A stretch of 43,136 bases of DNA from Streptomyces xiaopingdaonensis. Its GTDB lineage: Bacteria > Actinomycetota > Actinomycetes > Streptomycetales > Streptomycetaceae. How positions within the stretch are numbered: the stretch's first letter is position 1; the number at the start of each line of letters is the position of its first letter. The DNA lies in assembly GCF_000262345.1 (NCBI RefSeq), contig NZ_AJTQ01000120.1:1-43136 (forward strand). Direction: 5' to 3'. Made by a program: the position numbers and the translations under genes. This document shows, piece after piece, positions 23,350 through 30,517 of this stretch. The notes below the pieces were generated by a model. The model did not search any database, was not told the origin of the DNA, and saw nothing but the letters and a program-made list of their open reading frames with translations.

Positions 23350-24416
23350 GTAGCCAGGGACCGGACGAGAACGTGTCAGAAGACAAGCAGCCGGAGGAGC
23401 ACCGCTCCGGTGTAGAGCGCGTGGGCGGGGGTGGCGCCCCCGACCCGTTCGCAGACCCGGGGCTGCCGCCCCACGAGCCCCGCATCCAGGACATCGACGA
23501 GGGGGCCGCCAAGCGGTCCGAGCGGGCGGTGGCGCTGCTCTTCACTCTTTCGATGCTGGCCACCGTCGCGTTCATCGCGTCGTTCGTGATCTTCCCGATC
23601 GACAAGATCGTCTACGTGTGGCCGATCGGCCGCGTCAGCGCGCTCAACCTTTCGCTCGGCCTGACGCTGGGCATCGCGCTCTTCTGCATCGGCGCCGGTG
23701 CGGTGCACTGGGCTCGCACGCTCATGTCCGACCAGGAGATGGTCGACGAGCGGCACCCGGTCGCCGCCGAGCCCGAGATGGAGGCGAAGGTCAAGGGCGA
23801 CTTCGTCCAGGGTGCCAAGGAGTCCGGCTTCGGACGGCGCAAGCTGATCCGGAACACGATGTTCGGCGCGGTGGCCCTCGTGCCGCTCTCCGGCGTCGTA
23901 CTGCTGCGGGACCTCGGCCCGCTGCCCGAGAACAAGCTGCGCCACACGCTGTGGTCCAAGGGCAAGTTGCTGGTCAACGAGAACACCAACCAGCCGCTGC
24001 GCCCCGAGGACATCTCGGTCGGCTCGCTCACCTTCGCCAAGCCGGAGGGCCTGGAGGAGGACGACCACGACTTCCACAGCGAGATCGCCAAGGCCGCGCT
24101 GATGCTCGTCCGGCTGGAGCCGAACGACATCAAGGACAAGCGGGAGCTCGACTGGTCCCACGAGGGGATCGTCGCCTACTCCAAGATCTGCACGCACGTC
24201 GGCTGCCCCGTGAGCCTCTACGAGCAGCAGACCCACCACGTGTTGTGCCCCTGCCACCAGTCGACCTTCGACCTGACCGACGGTGCGCGGGTGCTCTTCG
24301 GGCCCGCGGGACACCCGCTCCCGCAGCTGAAGATCAGCGTCAACAAGGACGGCTACCTCGAAGCGCAGGACGACTTCCAGGAGCCCGTCGGCCCGTCCTT
24401 CTGGGAGCGCGGATGA
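23346..24416 (+). CDS. qcrA: Rieske iron-sulfur subunit QcrA
   Basis: 356 aa. A long polar N-terminus, then three membrane segments (AVALLFTLSMLATVAFIASFVIF, LNLSLGLTLGIALFCIGAG, and the segment around LIRNTMFGAVALVPLSGVVLL), as in actinobacterial QcrA. The 2Fe-2S ligands are C282-T-H284-V-G-C287 and C301-P-C303-H304, in CTHVGCPVSLY and CPCHQSTFDL. It carries electrons from menaquinol at QcrB to QcrC. ATG overlaps the qcrC stop, and the qcrB ATG overlaps its own stop, so the three are translationally coupled. Confidence 0.97.
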   Translation: MSSQGPDENVSEDKQPEEHRSGVERVGGGGAPDPFADPGLPPHEPRIQDIDEGAAKRSERAVALLFTLSMLATVAFIASFVIFPIDKIVYVWPIGRVSALNLSLGLTLGIALFCIGAGAVHWARTLMSDQEMVDERHPVAAEPEMEAKVKGDFVQGAKESGFGRRKLIRNTMFGAVALVPLSGVVLLRDLGPLPENKLRHTLWSKGKLLVNENTNQPLRPEDISVGSLTFAKPEGLEEDDHDFHSEIAKAALMLVRLEPNDIKDKRELDWSHEGIVAYSKICTHVGCPVSLYEQQTHHVLCPCHQSTFDLTDGARVLFGPAGHPLPQLKISVNKDGYLEAQDDFQEPVGPSFWERG

Positions 24417-26044
24417 GTAACGCAACGGATACCGCACAGAAGAAGAAGGCACCCGCGGGCGAGCGGGTCGCCGACTGGGCGGACGGCCGGCTGGGGATCT
24501 ACACCCTCGCCAAGGCCAACATGCGCAAGATCTTCCCGGACCACTGGTCCTTCATGCTGGGTGAGGTCGCGCTCTACAGCTTCATCATCATCATCCTGAC
24601 CGGCGTCTACCTGACGCTGTTCTTCACGCCGAGCATGGGCGAGATCGAGTACCACGGCAGCTACGTGCCCATGCAGGGCATCAAGATGTCGGAGGCGTAC
24701 GCGTCGACGCTCGACATCAGCTTCGACGTGCGCGGCGGCCTGCTGATGCGGCAGATCCACCACTGGGCGGCGCTGCTCTTCCTCGCGGCGATGTTCGTGC
24801 ACATGATGCGCGTCTTCTTCACGGGCGCCTTCCGCAAGCCGCGCGAGATCAACTGGCTCTTCGGCTTCCTGCTGTTCGTGCTCGGCATGTTCACCGGATT
24901 CACCGGTTACTCGCTCCCCGACGACCTGCTCTCCGGCACCGGCGTCCGGTTCATGGAGGGCGCGATCCTCTCGGTGCCGATCGTCGGCAGCTACCTGTCG
25001 ATGTTCCTCTTCGGCGGGGAGTTCCCGGGGCACGACGTCATTCCACGGTTCTTCGCGGTGCACGTGCTACTGCTACCGGGCATCATGCTGGCGCTCCTGG
25101 TGGCCCACCTGATCCTGGTCTTCTACCACAAGCACACGCAGTTCGCGGGTCCCGGACGGAACAACAGGAACGTCGTCGGGATGCCGCTGCTGCCGGTGTA
25201 CATGGCGAAGGCGGGAGGGTTCTTCTTCCTCGTCTTCGGCGTGATCGCGGTGATCTCCGCGGTCTTCACGATCAACCCGATCTGGGTACTGGGGCCTTAT
25301 CGACCCGATCAAGTCTCCACCAACGCCCAACCCGACTGGTATATGGGCTTCTCGGAGGGGTTGATCCGGGCGATGCCCGGCTGGGAGATCAACCTGTGGG
25401 GGCACACGCTCGCACTGGGGGTCTTCGTACCGCTGATCATCTTCCCGCTGGTGCTGGCGGCGATCGCGGTCTACCCGTTCATCGAGTCCTGGGTCACCGG
25501 GGACAAGCGGGAGCACCACATCGCGCAGCGTCCGCGGAACGCGCCGACCCGTACCGGCTTCGGTGCGGCGTGGATCAGCTGGTACTTCGTCCTCCTCGTC
25601 GGCGGCGGCAACGACCTCTGGGCGACGCACTTCCACCTCTCGATCAACGCGATCACGTGGTTCGTGCGCATCGGGTTCTTCGTCGTCCCGCTCGTCGTGT
25701 TCTGGTGCACCCGGCGCATCTGTCTCGGGCTCCAGCGCAGGGACCGGGAGAAGGTGCTCCACGGGCGCGAGTCCGGCATCATCAAGCGGCTGCCGCACGG
25801 CGAGTTCGTCGAGGTGCACGAGCCGCTCACGCAGGACGAGCTGCACACGCTCACCGCGCACGAGCAGTACCAGCCGCGCGAGATCGGCCCGCAGACCGAC
25901 GACAACGGCGTCGAGCGCAAGGTGGGCAGGGTGGAGAAGCTGCGGGCGCGGCTCTCCAAGGGGTACTACGGCGAGCAGGCGCAGATCCCCAAGCCGTCCG
26001 CTTCCGAGTACGAGGAGATCACCAGCGGCCACGGCCACCACTGA
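24413..26044 (+). CDS. qcrB: Cytochrome b subunit QcrB of the bcc complex
   Basis: 543 aa, with eight membrane helices and a long soluble C-terminal tail (from about residue 430), the actinobacterial form. Haem b ligands lie in RQIHHWAALLFLAAMFVHMMRVF and FFAVHVLLLPGIMLALLVAHLILVF; the quinol oxidation site region is GFTGYSLPDDLLSGTG and the PEWY-like segment is QPDWYMGFSEG (PDWY). It oxidises menaquinol. Start overlaps the qcrA stop (ATGA). A hairpin terminator lies 22 nt after the stop. Confidence 0.97.
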   Translation: MSNATDTAQKKKAPAGERVADWADGRLGIYTLAKANMRKIFPDHWSFMLGEVALYSFIIIILTGVYLTLFFTPSMGEIEYHGSYVPMQGIKMSEAYASTLDISFDVRGGLLMRQIHHWAALLFLAAMFVHMMRVFFTGAFRKPREINWLFGFLLFVLGMFTGFTGYSLPDDLLSGTGVRFMEGAILSVPIVGSYLSMFLFGGEFPGHDVIPRFFAVHVLLLPGIMLALLVAHLILVFYHKHTQFAGPGRNNRNVVGMPLLPVYMAKAGGFFFLVFGVIAVISAVFTINPIWVLGPYRPDQVSTNAQPDWYMGFSEGLIRAMPGWEINLWGHTLALGVFVPLIIFPLVLAAIAVYPFIESWVTGDKREHHIAQRPRNAPTRTGFGAAWISWYFVLLVGGGNDLWATHFHLSINAITWFVRIGFFVVPLVVFWCTRRICLGLQRRDREKVLHGRESGIIKRLPHGEFVEVHEPLTQDELHTLTAHEQYQPREIGPQTDDNGVERKVGRVEKLRARLSKGYYGEQAQIPKPSASEYEEITSGHGHH

Positions 26045-26065
26045 GATCTCCCGCTGTCGCCGCGC

Positions 26066-26094
26066 AGGGCCCCGGAGTTCGCCTCCGGGGCCCT
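26066..26094 (+). terminator. Terminator after qcrCAB
   Basis: Perfect 12-bp arms agggccccggag (26066-26077) and ctccggggccct (26083-26094) with the loop ttcgc. Confidence 0.88.
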
Positions 26095-26143
26095 CGCGCG
26101 TGTGCGGGCAGGTCCGCAGTGCGGGCGCGGCGCCGGCTCTCGA

Positions 26144-26149
26144 TAAGGT
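26144..26149 (+). promoter_or_regulatory. Possible -10 element of trpD
   Basis: taaggt in cgataaggtggg is close to the actinomycete -10 consensus and lies 55 bp before the trpD ATG. No clear -35 is visible, so the call is weak. Confidence 0.35.
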
Positions 26150-26203
26150 GGGGGCGCCCGCGAGCTGCGGGCCCACCACGGACGAACGCCAGGAGTGATC
26201 CCC

Positions 26204-27268
26204 ATGTGCGCTGCCACACCCGCCGGAGGCGACACCGCGGCGGCGCACGGCTGGCCGGACCTCCTCGGCACCCTCCTCGCCGGCGGCGACCTCACCTCTG
26301 ACGCCTCCGCGTGGGCGATGGACCGCATCATGCGCGGGGAGGCGAGCGACGCGCAGATCGCCGGCTTCGCGGTCGCGCTGCGGGCCAAGGGCGAGACGGT
26401 CGAGGAGATCTCGGGGCTGGTCCGCGCCATGTATGCGCACGCGGTCGGCATCGACGTGCCGGGGCCCGCGCTCGACATCGTGGGCACGGGCGGCGACCGG
26501 GCCCGCACGGTGAACATCTCGACGATGTCCTCGATCGTGGTCGCCGGCACCGGTGCCCGCGTCATCAAGCACGGCAACCGTGCGGCCTCCAGCGCCTCCG
26601 GCGCCTCCGACGTCCTGGAGAAGCTCGGCGTCAACCTGGAGTTGAGCCCGCGCAGGGTGGCCGAGGTCGCCGAGGAGGCGGGGATCACCTTCTGCTTCGC
26701 GGTGCGCTTCCACCCGTCGTTGCGCCATGTGGCGAGCGCGCGCAAAGAGTTGGGCGTGCCCACGCCGTTCAACTTCCTCGGTCCCCTCACCAACCCGGCG
26801 CGGGTGACCGCGCAGGCGACGGGCGTCGCCGACGCGCGGATGGCGCCGATCCTCGCGGGCGTGCTCGCGGAGCGCGGCTCGTCCGCTCTCGTCTTCCGCG
26901 GCGACGACGGGCTCGACGAACTCACCACGACGTCCACGTCGACCGTGTGGCTCGTCCGTGGGGGAGAGGTGCGGAGCGAGTCCTTCGATCCGCGGGACGT
27001 GGGTATCTCCCTCGTCCCCGTGGAGGCGCTCCGCGGTGCCGACGCCGCGTACAACGCGGACGTCGCGCGGCGGTTGCTCGAAGGCGAGCACGGTCCCGTG
27101 CGCGACGCCGTCCTCCTCAACTCCGCTGCCGCGCTCGCCGCGTTGGAGCCGACCGAGGAGTCGTTGACGGTGCGGATCACGGCCGGGATGGCGAAAGCGG
27201 CCGAGTCGATCGACTCGGGCGCCGCACGCGCCGCGCTGGAGCGCTGGATCGCCGCCAGCACGCGCTGA
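26204..27268 (+). CDS. trpD: Anthranilate phosphoribosyltransferase TrpD
   Basis: 354 aa. Family motifs: [32 protein letters not shown], the PRPP-binding [58 protein letters not shown] and [11 protein letters not shown]. It joins anthranilate to PRPP in tryptophan synthesis. ATG at 26204 has AGGAG at a suitable distance; a GTG 9 nt earlier overlaps that site and was rejected. trpD stands alone here, away from other trp genes, and a hairpin follows it. The same neighbourhood (next to qcrB) is seen in mycobacteria. Confidence 0.96.
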   Translation: MCAATPAGGDTAAAHGWPDLLGTLLAGGDLTSDASAWAMDRIMRGEASDAQIAGFAVALRAKGETVEEISGLVRAMYAHAVGIDVPGPALDIVGTGGDRARTVNISTMSSIVVAGTGARVIKHGNRAASSASGASDVLEKLGVNLELSPRRVAEVAEEAGITFCFAVRFHPSLRHVASARKELGVPTPFNFLGPLTNPARVTAQATGVADARMAPILAGVLAERGSSALVFRGDDGLDELTTTSTSTVWLVRGGEVRSESFDPRDVGISLVPVEALRGADAAYNADVARRLLEGEHGPVRDAVLLNSAAALAALEPTEESLTVRITAGMAKAAESIDSGAARAALERWIAASTR

Positions 27269-27277
27269 CGACGCCGC

Positions 27278-27307
27278 TGGACCGGGCTTCTGCGCGGGCC
27301 CGGTCCA
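27278..27307 (+). terminator. Terminator after trpD
   Basis: Perfect 10-bp arms tggaccgggc (27278-27287) and gcccggtcca (27298-27307) with a 10-nt loop, immediately after the trpD stop. Confidence 0.8.
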
Positions 27308-27346
27308 CGTGGTGAGAGGGCGGTGCCGCGCTGCACCGGGGTGTGC

Positions 27347-27352
27347 CATAAT
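27347..27352 (+). promoter_or_regulatory. -10 element of the SAM riboswitch leader
   Basis: cataat is a near-consensus -10. A start site 7-8 nt downstream would fall at about 27360, exactly where the riboswitch-like RNA begins (ggtcacgag). No good -35 is visible. Confidence 0.6.
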
Positions 27353-27359
27353 CCCGGCA

Positions 27360-27475
27360 GGTCACGAGTGACAGCGTCGACGGGCCCCGGCCCGCTGTCC
27401 GGCAACCCTCCTTCCGTGGCGGGGTGCCCCGGGTGATGACCAGGCCGTCGGCAAGCAGGGTCGTCGGCAAGCGCG
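27360..27475 (+). ncRNA. SAM-IV-type S-adenosylmethionine riboswitch
   Basis: The sequence carries the motifs I associate with the actinobacterial SAM-IV class: ggtcacgagtgacagc at the 5' end, a P2 stem acagcg...cgctgt, the binding core ccggcaaccctcc, then ggcggggtgccccgggtga and tgacc (27437-27441), which closes P1 with ggtca (27360-27364). A 3' segment with twice-repeated gtcggcaagc (27447-27456, 27463-27472) follows, where the SAM-IV pseudoknot region is expected. SAM-IV RNAs bind S-adenosylmethionine and switch off sulfur-metabolism genes. Exact 3' boundary uncertain. The downstream enzyme is a cysteine-desulfurase-like aminotransferase, consistent with such control. Confidence 0.85.
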
Positions 27476-27483
27476 GATCTCTC

Positions 27484-27499
27484 ACCAGGGGTCCCTGGT
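27484..27499 (+). other. Hairpin between riboswitch and upstream ORF
   Basis: accaggg (27484-27490) and ccctggt (27493-27499) can form a compact hairpin just after the aptamer and 5 nt before the GAGGAG of the small ORF. It is a candidate part of the expression platform. Confidence 0.45.
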
Positions 27500-27516
27500 C
27501 CTTCGAGGAGCCTCCC

Positions 27517-27537
27517 ATGAGCCGGCGAATGCGGTAG
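27517..27537 (+). CDS. Six-codon upstream ORF (MSRRMR) in the riboswitch leader
   Basis: ATG AGC CGG CGA ATG CGG TAG, preceded by GAGGAG (27505-27510) with 6-nt spacing: the best ribosome binding site in the leader. It lies 42 nt after the aptamer and 166 nt before the aminotransferase ATG. The peptide contains two methionines and two adjacent arginines. It may be a regulatory leader peptide whose translation the riboswitch controls. Too short to judge by codon use. Confidence 0.45.
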   Translation: MSRRMR

Positions 27538-27703
27538 GGCGCACGCCCCTTCTCCGAGTCACCGTCCACGGGCCGCCTCGGCCCACGGCGCGGTCCTCGC
27601 CGCGCCCGCCCCGCCGCTCTCGGCCGGGGCCGCATCCCACCCAGCTCGCCGCACCGGAGCGCGCGGCCGAGCCGATCCGCCCTGCCACCAGGGGAGTTGA
27701 GCC
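27538..27703 (+). other. Leader between upstream ORF and aminotransferase gene
   Basis: 166 nt of very GC-rich untranslated leader with several possible short stems. A second ribosome binding site (aggggag) lies just before the aminotransferase ATG. I see no gene here. Confidence 0.4.
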
Positions 27704-28984
27704 ATGCCCATACCTACCCGTGTCCAGGACCGCTCGTCCGAAGAGCACGCACCGCTGCCCGTCCTCGGCGACGACGTGCACGTACCGCTGCGCGACGGCG
27801 GCTCGGTGCCGTACGCCGCGCTCGACGTCGCCGCGAGCGCCCCCGCACTCCGGCAGGTGTGGGACGACGTGGCGGCGTTCGCGCCGTACTACGGCAGCGT
27901 CCACCGGGGAGCCGGACACCTCTCGCAGCTCTCAAGCGAGACGTACGAACGCAGCCGCGCCACCGTCGCGGCCTTCCTCGGCTGCCGTCCGGACGACGCA
28001 CTCGTCCTCACCCGCTCCACCACCGACTCGATGAACCTGCTCGCCGCCGTACTCCCGAGCGGCACAAGGGTGTTCGTCTTCGAGAGCGAGCACCACGCCG
28101 CACTGCTGTGCTGGCGCGACCGTCCCACGACCGTCCTGCCGGCGCCGCGCTCGCCCGCCGAGGCCGTCGCCTCGCTGGAGCGGGCGCTCGCCGAGGCAGC
28201 CGAAGGGCCGCGGCTCGTCTGCGTGACGGGCGCCTCCAACGTGACGGGGGAGGTGTGGCCCGTGGAGCGCCTCGCCGCCGTCGCACGCAGGCACGGTGCG
28301 CGGACCGTCGTCGACGCGGCCCAGCTCGCGCCGCACCGGCGGGTGGACGTGGCCGGATGGGGCGTCGACTGGGTGGCGCTCTCCGGGCACAAGCTCTACG
28401 CGCCGTTCGGGGCAGGCGTGTTGGCGGGGCGGGCCGACTGGCTGGAGGAGGCCGAGCCGTACCTCGCGGGGGGAGGCGCGAGCAGCGCCGTGGAGCGTAC
28501 GGCCGACGGCCGGCTCGACGTCGCCTGGCGCTCGGGTGCGGCCCGGCACGAGGCCGGGTCGCCCAACGTGCTCGGCGCGGTGGCGCTCGCCTCGGCGTGC
28601 ACGGCGCTCACCGAGGCGGGACGCGAGCGGTTGGCGGCGCGTGAGGAGCGGCTGCTCGACCGGCTGCGCACGGGACTCGAGGCGGTGCCGGGTGTCTCGG
28701 TGCTCTCGCTCTTCGGGCCCGAGGCGGACCGGGTGGCCGTCGTCTCCTTCACGGTGCGCGGGCTGCCGGCCGCCCACGTCGCGGCGGAGCTCGCCGGGCG
28801 GTACGGCATCGGGGTGCGCGACGGGTTCTTCTGCGCGCATCCGCTGGTGCGGACGCTGCTGGAGGAGGAGGGGCCCGCCGGGTGCGGGGACGGCGGCGGC
28901 GCCGTGCGGGCGAGCTTCGGCGCGGGGACGCCTGCCGAGCACGTCGAGCGGTTGGTGCGTGCCGTGGGGGAGTTGGCGCGCTGA
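27704..28984 (+). CDS. Class V aminotransferase / SufS-like cysteine desulfurase
   Basis: 426 aa PLP enzyme. Residues: VFVFESEHHAALLCWR (His stacking on PLP), VTGASNVTGEVWPV, VDAAQLAPHRRVDV, the PLP lysine Lys230 in SGHKLYAPFGAGVL, RHEAGSPN, and a cysteine at 377 in RDGFFCAHPLV, the position of the persulfide cysteine of SufS-type enzymes. So it is likely a desulfurase or a close relative acting on a sulfur- or selenium-containing amino acid. It differs from the desulfurase at 14942-16333 (group I). Control by a SAM-type riboswitch points to sulfur or methionine metabolism. A regular ribosome binding site (AGGGGAG) precedes the ATG. Confidence 0.87.
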   Translation: MPIPTRVQDRSSEEHAPLPVLGDDVHVPLRDGGSVPYAALDVAASAPALRQVWDDVAAFAPYYGSVHRGAGHLSQLSSETYERSRATVAAFLGCRPDDALVLTRSTTDSMNLLAAVLPSGTRVFVFESEHHAALLCWRDRPTTVLPAPRSPAEAVASLERALAEAAEGPRLVCVTGASNVTGEVWPVERLAAVARRHGARTVVDAAQLAPHRRVDVAGWGVDWVALSGHKLYAPFGAGVLAGRADWLEEAEPYLAGGGASSAVERTADGRLDVAWRSGAARHEAGSPNVLGAVALASACTALTEAGRERLAAREERLLDRLRTGLEAVPGVSVLSLFGPEADRVAVVSFTVRGLPAAHVAAELAGRYGIGVRDGFFCAHPLVRTLLEEEGPAGCGDGGGAVRASFGAGTPAEHVERLVRAVGELAR

Positions 28985-28997
28985 GTCGGCGGAGGGC

Positions 28998-29279
28998 TCA
29001 GGAGTCGAGGCCGATGGCGAAGGCGGCCTCCAGGTCGTGCTGCGAGTAGGTGCGGAAGGCGATGTGCGTCTCGGTGGACTCGACGCCCGGCACCTTGCTG
29101 ATCCGTCCGGGGATGACGTCGGCGAGGTCGTCGTGGCGGGCGACGCGGACCATCGCGATCAGGTCGTGCGCACCGGTCACCGAAAAGACCTCGCTGACGC
29201 CGTCGAGCGCCGCGATCTGCTCGGCGATCTCGGGGATGCGTTCGGTGCTGGTCTTGATGAGCACGATCGAGGTGATCAC
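28998..29279 (-). CDS. Lrp/AsnC ligand-binding (RAM) domain protein without HTH
   Basis: 93 aa, GTG start. It is only the C-terminal ligand-binding domain of Lrp/AsnC regulators: MITSIVLIKTSTERIPEIAEQIAALDGVSEVFSVTGAHDLIAMVRV and VPGVESTETHIAFRTYS. It lacks the DNA-binding helix-turn-helix, so it may bind an amino acid and modulate other Lrp proteins or act as a small sensor. The start overlaps the stop of the rhomboid gene (GTGA), so the two are co-translated. GGGAGAG lies upstream of the start. Confidence 0.9.
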   Translation of the reverse strand: MITSIVLIKTSTERIPEIAEQIAALDGVSEVFSVTGAHDLIAMVRVARHDDLADVIPGRISKVPGVESTETHIAFRTYSQHDLEAAFAIGLDS

Positions 29280-30058
29280 GGCTGGGTCTCTCCCTTGGAC
29301 GCCGGGGCTGGCCCGGTCACTCTAGCTCGCCGGCACGAGGCCCAGGCGGCCAGGAACCCCAGGGTGAACCCCGCCACATGAGCGAGGTACGCGACCCCCG
29401 GGCCCTCCGCGTCCTGCCGCACCGCGAGCCACTGGAGCGTCACCCAGAACGGCAGCACCAGCCAGGCGGGGAAGCGCAGCGGCAGGAAGAGGAGGAAGGG
29501 GAAGATGCTGGTGACGCGGGCGCGCGGGAAGAGGTAGAGGAACGCGCCGAGGAGCCCCGAGATCGCGCCCGAGGCCCCGACGAGGGACTCGGCGGAGGCG
29601 GCGTGCGCAGCGGCGTAGCAGAGCATCGCCGCGTAGCCGACGCACAGGTAGAAGAGCGCGAACGGCAGGGCGCCGAGCCGTTGTTCGACCATCCCGCCGA
29701 AGACGTAGAGGAAGAGCAGGTTGCCGAGCAGGTGCAGCCAGTTGCCGTGGAGGAAGAGTGCGCTGAGCGGCGTGAGGAACTGGCGGAGCCCGCCGTGCCA
29801 GAGCGCTTCCGGCACCACGCCCCAGCGGTGGAAGTACGCGGCCTGCGCGTGGCGTACGGCCTCGCCCGTCCCGTAGACGTGGAGGAAGCCGGAGGCCGGG
29901 CCGAGGAGGAAGAGGAGGAAGCAGGCGAGGAGCAACGCGTAGGTGAGCAGCGGGCGGTGGGGTCCGGACTCCACGGCGGGTGCGTCCGGCGGCCGTGCCG
30001 TGTCGGATGTGCGAGGTGTGCCGTGGTTGTCCGCTGACTCGTCCATGGGCGGGATCAT
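29276..30058 (-). CDS. Rhomboid-family intramembrane serine protease
   Basis: 260 aa. A polar N-terminus is followed by about seven hydrophobic segments. Rhomboid landmarks: HGNWLHLLGNLLFLYVFGGMVE (oxyanion-hole region H-x-x-x-N), the catalytic serine in LVGASGAISGLLGAF, and the catalytic histidine in VAYLAHVAGFTLGFLAAW. It cleaves membrane proteins within the bilayer; the substrate is unknown. ATG at 30058 or at 30046 could be the start; the first was taken. It is translationally coupled to the Lrp-like gene downstream. Confidence 0.88.
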   Translation of the reverse strand: MIPPMDESADNHGTPRTSDTARPPDAPAVESGPHRPLLTYALLLACFLLFLLGPASGFLHVYGTGEAVRHAQAAYFHRWGVVPEALWHGGLRQFLTPLSALFLHGNWLHLLGNLLFLYVFGGMVEQRLGALPFALFYLCVGYAAMLCYAAAHAASAESLVGASGAISGLLGAFLYLFPRARVTSIFPFLLFLPLRFPAWLVLPFWVTLQWLAVRQDAEGPGVAYLAHVAGFTLGFLAAWASCRRARVTGPAPASKGETQP

Positions 30059-30230
30059 GGCGGCTCGACTACGGGGCAGGCTCCTCGACACACGCCGCAA
30101 CCGGCAGGCCGTAGGGTTGACGGAAGGTGCTGCTGCGCCTCCGTACCTCCTGACCGCACGGAACCGGCGTGCTTGCCGGCGGGCCGAACGGCCCGGCGGA
30201 CCGTAGGGACCGCGAGGCAGCGTCGCTTCG

Positions 30231-30242
30231 CGGAACGTTCCG
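30231..30242. promoter_or_regulatory. Perfect 12-bp palindrome before the zinc-ribbon gene
   Basis: cggaacgttccg is identical to its reverse complement and lies 16 bp before the ATG of the 79-residue protein. A second symmetrical element, cgggccg-aa-cggcccg, lies at 30180-30195. Either could be an operator or leader stem. Confidence 0.45.
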
Positions 30243-30258
30243 AGGAATGAGGGAGACG

Positions 30259-30498
30259 ATGGCGGTTCCCACGCCCACGACGGAAACCCGCTGGCGCTGC
30301 ACCCTGTGCGGCAATCTGACGAGGTTCGACGTCACGCGCTCCAGCAAGGTGGTGGAGTACGTCCACCTGGACCTCGCCGGTGCGGCGAACGTCGAGGAGC
30401 AGGACGTCCTCAGTGAGAACATCGAGTCGGTCCGCTGTCGCTGGTGCAACACCGTCGACGAGGTGGAGCTGGTGGACCGGCCAGGTGCGGGCGGCTGA
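30259..30498 (+). CDS. Small zinc-ribbon-like protein of unknown function
   Basis: 79 aa. Two CxxC pairs (CTLCGN near residue 14 and CRWCNTV near 61) form a probable four-cysteine zinc site, with VVEYVHLDLAGAANVEEQDVLSENIESVR between them. It has no membrane segment. It may be an RNA- or protein-binding zinc ribbon. The ATG at 30259 follows GAGGGAG; an in-frame ATG at 30247 is possible but too close to its ribosome binding site. The NYN-domain gene follows 19 nt after the stop, so the two are likely one unit. Confidence 0.82.
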   Translation: MAVPTPTTETRWRCTLCGNLTRFDVTRSSKVVEYVHLDLAGAANVEEQDVLSENIESVRCRWCNTVDEVELVDRPGAGG

Positions 30499-30517
30499 CG
30501 GACGGCGGTGTTGAGCG

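Noticed and set aside
14942..28984. The two class V PLP proteins as duplicates of one gene
   Set aside because: They differ in type: the first has the group I persulfide loop (SSGSSC) and a TusA domain; the second has the SufS-like GFFCAHP site and no fusion.
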